From: Paenarthrobacter nitroguajacolicus JCM 14115 | GTDB taxonomy: Bacteria; Actinomycetota; Actinomycetes; Actinomycetales; Micrococcaceae | Assembly: GCA_001313365.1 (NCBI GenBank) | Contig: BBFS01000150.1 | Location: 1 to 7,187, forward strand | DNA length: 7,187 nucleotides | Reading direction: 5' to 3' | Part shown: positions 6,855 to 7,187 of the stretch, piece after piece | Numbering within the stretch: position 1 is the first letter of the stretch | Layout of the letters: each line of letters opens with the position of its first letter | The notes under the pieces: model-generated | Database searches by the model: none | Seen by the model: the letters and a program-made list of their open reading frames with translations, nothing else | Told to the model about the DNA's origin: nothing | Position numbers and translations under genes: made by a program

Positions 6855-7187
6855 TTAAGAACGGCTGACGCGCTCGTTCTCCAGAAGATGCTCGGTCACA
6901 TCGAGGTCGGGGGGGTGCACGAGTACTACGGAGCCGTCCTCTTTCCACGCCCCCCAGAGAAGCTGCCAGGCATGACTCCAGGCCGTCCGCCGCGCGTACC
7001 AAGAGCCGGACGCCTGGTTCCTGGGCAGCAGCAAAGCCTTCAATCAGGTCCTCGTGGGGGGGGAGTCCTGAGGTTCCGCGTACGGCGGGCAGGGTTGCCT
7101 CGGGTTCGTTGTGCGCCATGAAGACATCGCCATGGGAGCGGACTTCTGCCGCATAATCCACGACGCCGGACGGCAGCTCACCCGGCC
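6855..7187 (-). CDS. TIGR03089 family protein, C-terminal part (runs off the right edge; frame broken by apparent sequence errors)
   Basis: This gene enters from beyond 7187 on the minus strand and stops at TAA 6855-6857. About 107 residues of the C-terminus are visible after repair, including DYAAEVRSHGDVF, LPHEDLIEGFAAA, CLAASLGAWKEDGSVVLVHP and the ending LLENERVSRS. The pattern, with a late SVVLV strand and an ExERV ending, fits TIGR03089, an actinobacterial family of unknown function that resembles the N-terminal part of AMP-binding enzymes. Its place next to LCP, purE/purK and GtrA genes fits the mycobacterial neighbourhood. Runs at 6950-6955 (one extra), 6909-6915 and 7056-7063 (three extra each) distort the frame. 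It converges on the GtrA-family gene with about 20 bp between the stops. Confidence 0.7.

Noticed and set aside
6843..6856. Terminator between the convergent GtrA and TIGR03089 genes
   Set aside because: AACCT/AGGTT gives a 5-bp stem with a 4-nt loop, but it is AT-balanced, has no T-tract and overlaps the stop codon of the neighbouring gene; too weak to call.
1413..7063. Poly-G tracts as phase-variation switches
   Set aside because: Phase-variable tracts are few and sit in surface genes. Here they hit every gene, including purine synthesis and manA, with several per gene and some short runs shortened too. Error is simpler.

Overview
The window is high-GC actinobacterial chromosome. The best guess is a member of the Micrococcaceae of the Arthrobacter/Paenarthrobacter type. 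Supporting signs are codons ending in G or C, GTG starts, a purK-purE pair next to a LytR-CpsA-Psr (LCP) protein and a GtrA-family protein, and a FemX-type peptidoglycan bridge enzyme. The set also resembles the mycobacterial neighbourhood that holds purE, purK, an LCP gene, a TIGR03089-like gene and a GtrA gene. The family-level placement is inference; no rRNA or species marker is present.

Layout. Positions 1-412 hold no gene I can name. They carry two copies of a 108-bp unit built on a long palindrome, with an unassigned segment between them. From 6086 down to 413 five genes run on the minus strand as one tight block: purK (overlapping purE by 4 nt), purE, an LCP cell-wall ligase with four N-terminal membrane helices, manA, and a FemX-like aminoacyl transferase. 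Upstream of purK is a 181-bp divergent spacer with a 23-bp near-perfect palindrome placed like an operator. On the plus strand follows a GtrA-family membrane protein. A convergent minus-strand gene, the C-terminal part of a TIGR03089-family protein, runs off the right edge.

Every one of the seven genes is broken as written, and all breaks lie in G or C homopolymers. Runs expected to be 4-6 long read as 5-8, with twenty runs of exactly seven; runs expected to be 2-3 long sometimes read one or two short. Repairing these runs restores each protein: FemX 311 aa, ManA 416 aa, LCP 540 aa, PurE 187 aa, PurK 395 aa, GtrA 188 aa, and 107 aa of the TIGR03089 protein. In ManA the repaired zinc ligands fall at the same residue numbers (97, 99, 134) as in E. 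coli ManA. I therefore read the damage as sequencing or assembly error, not gene decay. Coordinates below are as written in the window; residue numbers refer to the repaired proteins.

Functionally, the block joins AIR carboxylation in purine synthesis (PurK and PurE) with envelope work: ManA supplies mannose-6-phosphate for GDP-mannose and glycans, the LCP protein attaches glycopolymers to peptidoglycan, FemX builds interpeptide bridges, and GtrA proteins are associated with lipid-linked sugar transfer across the membrane.
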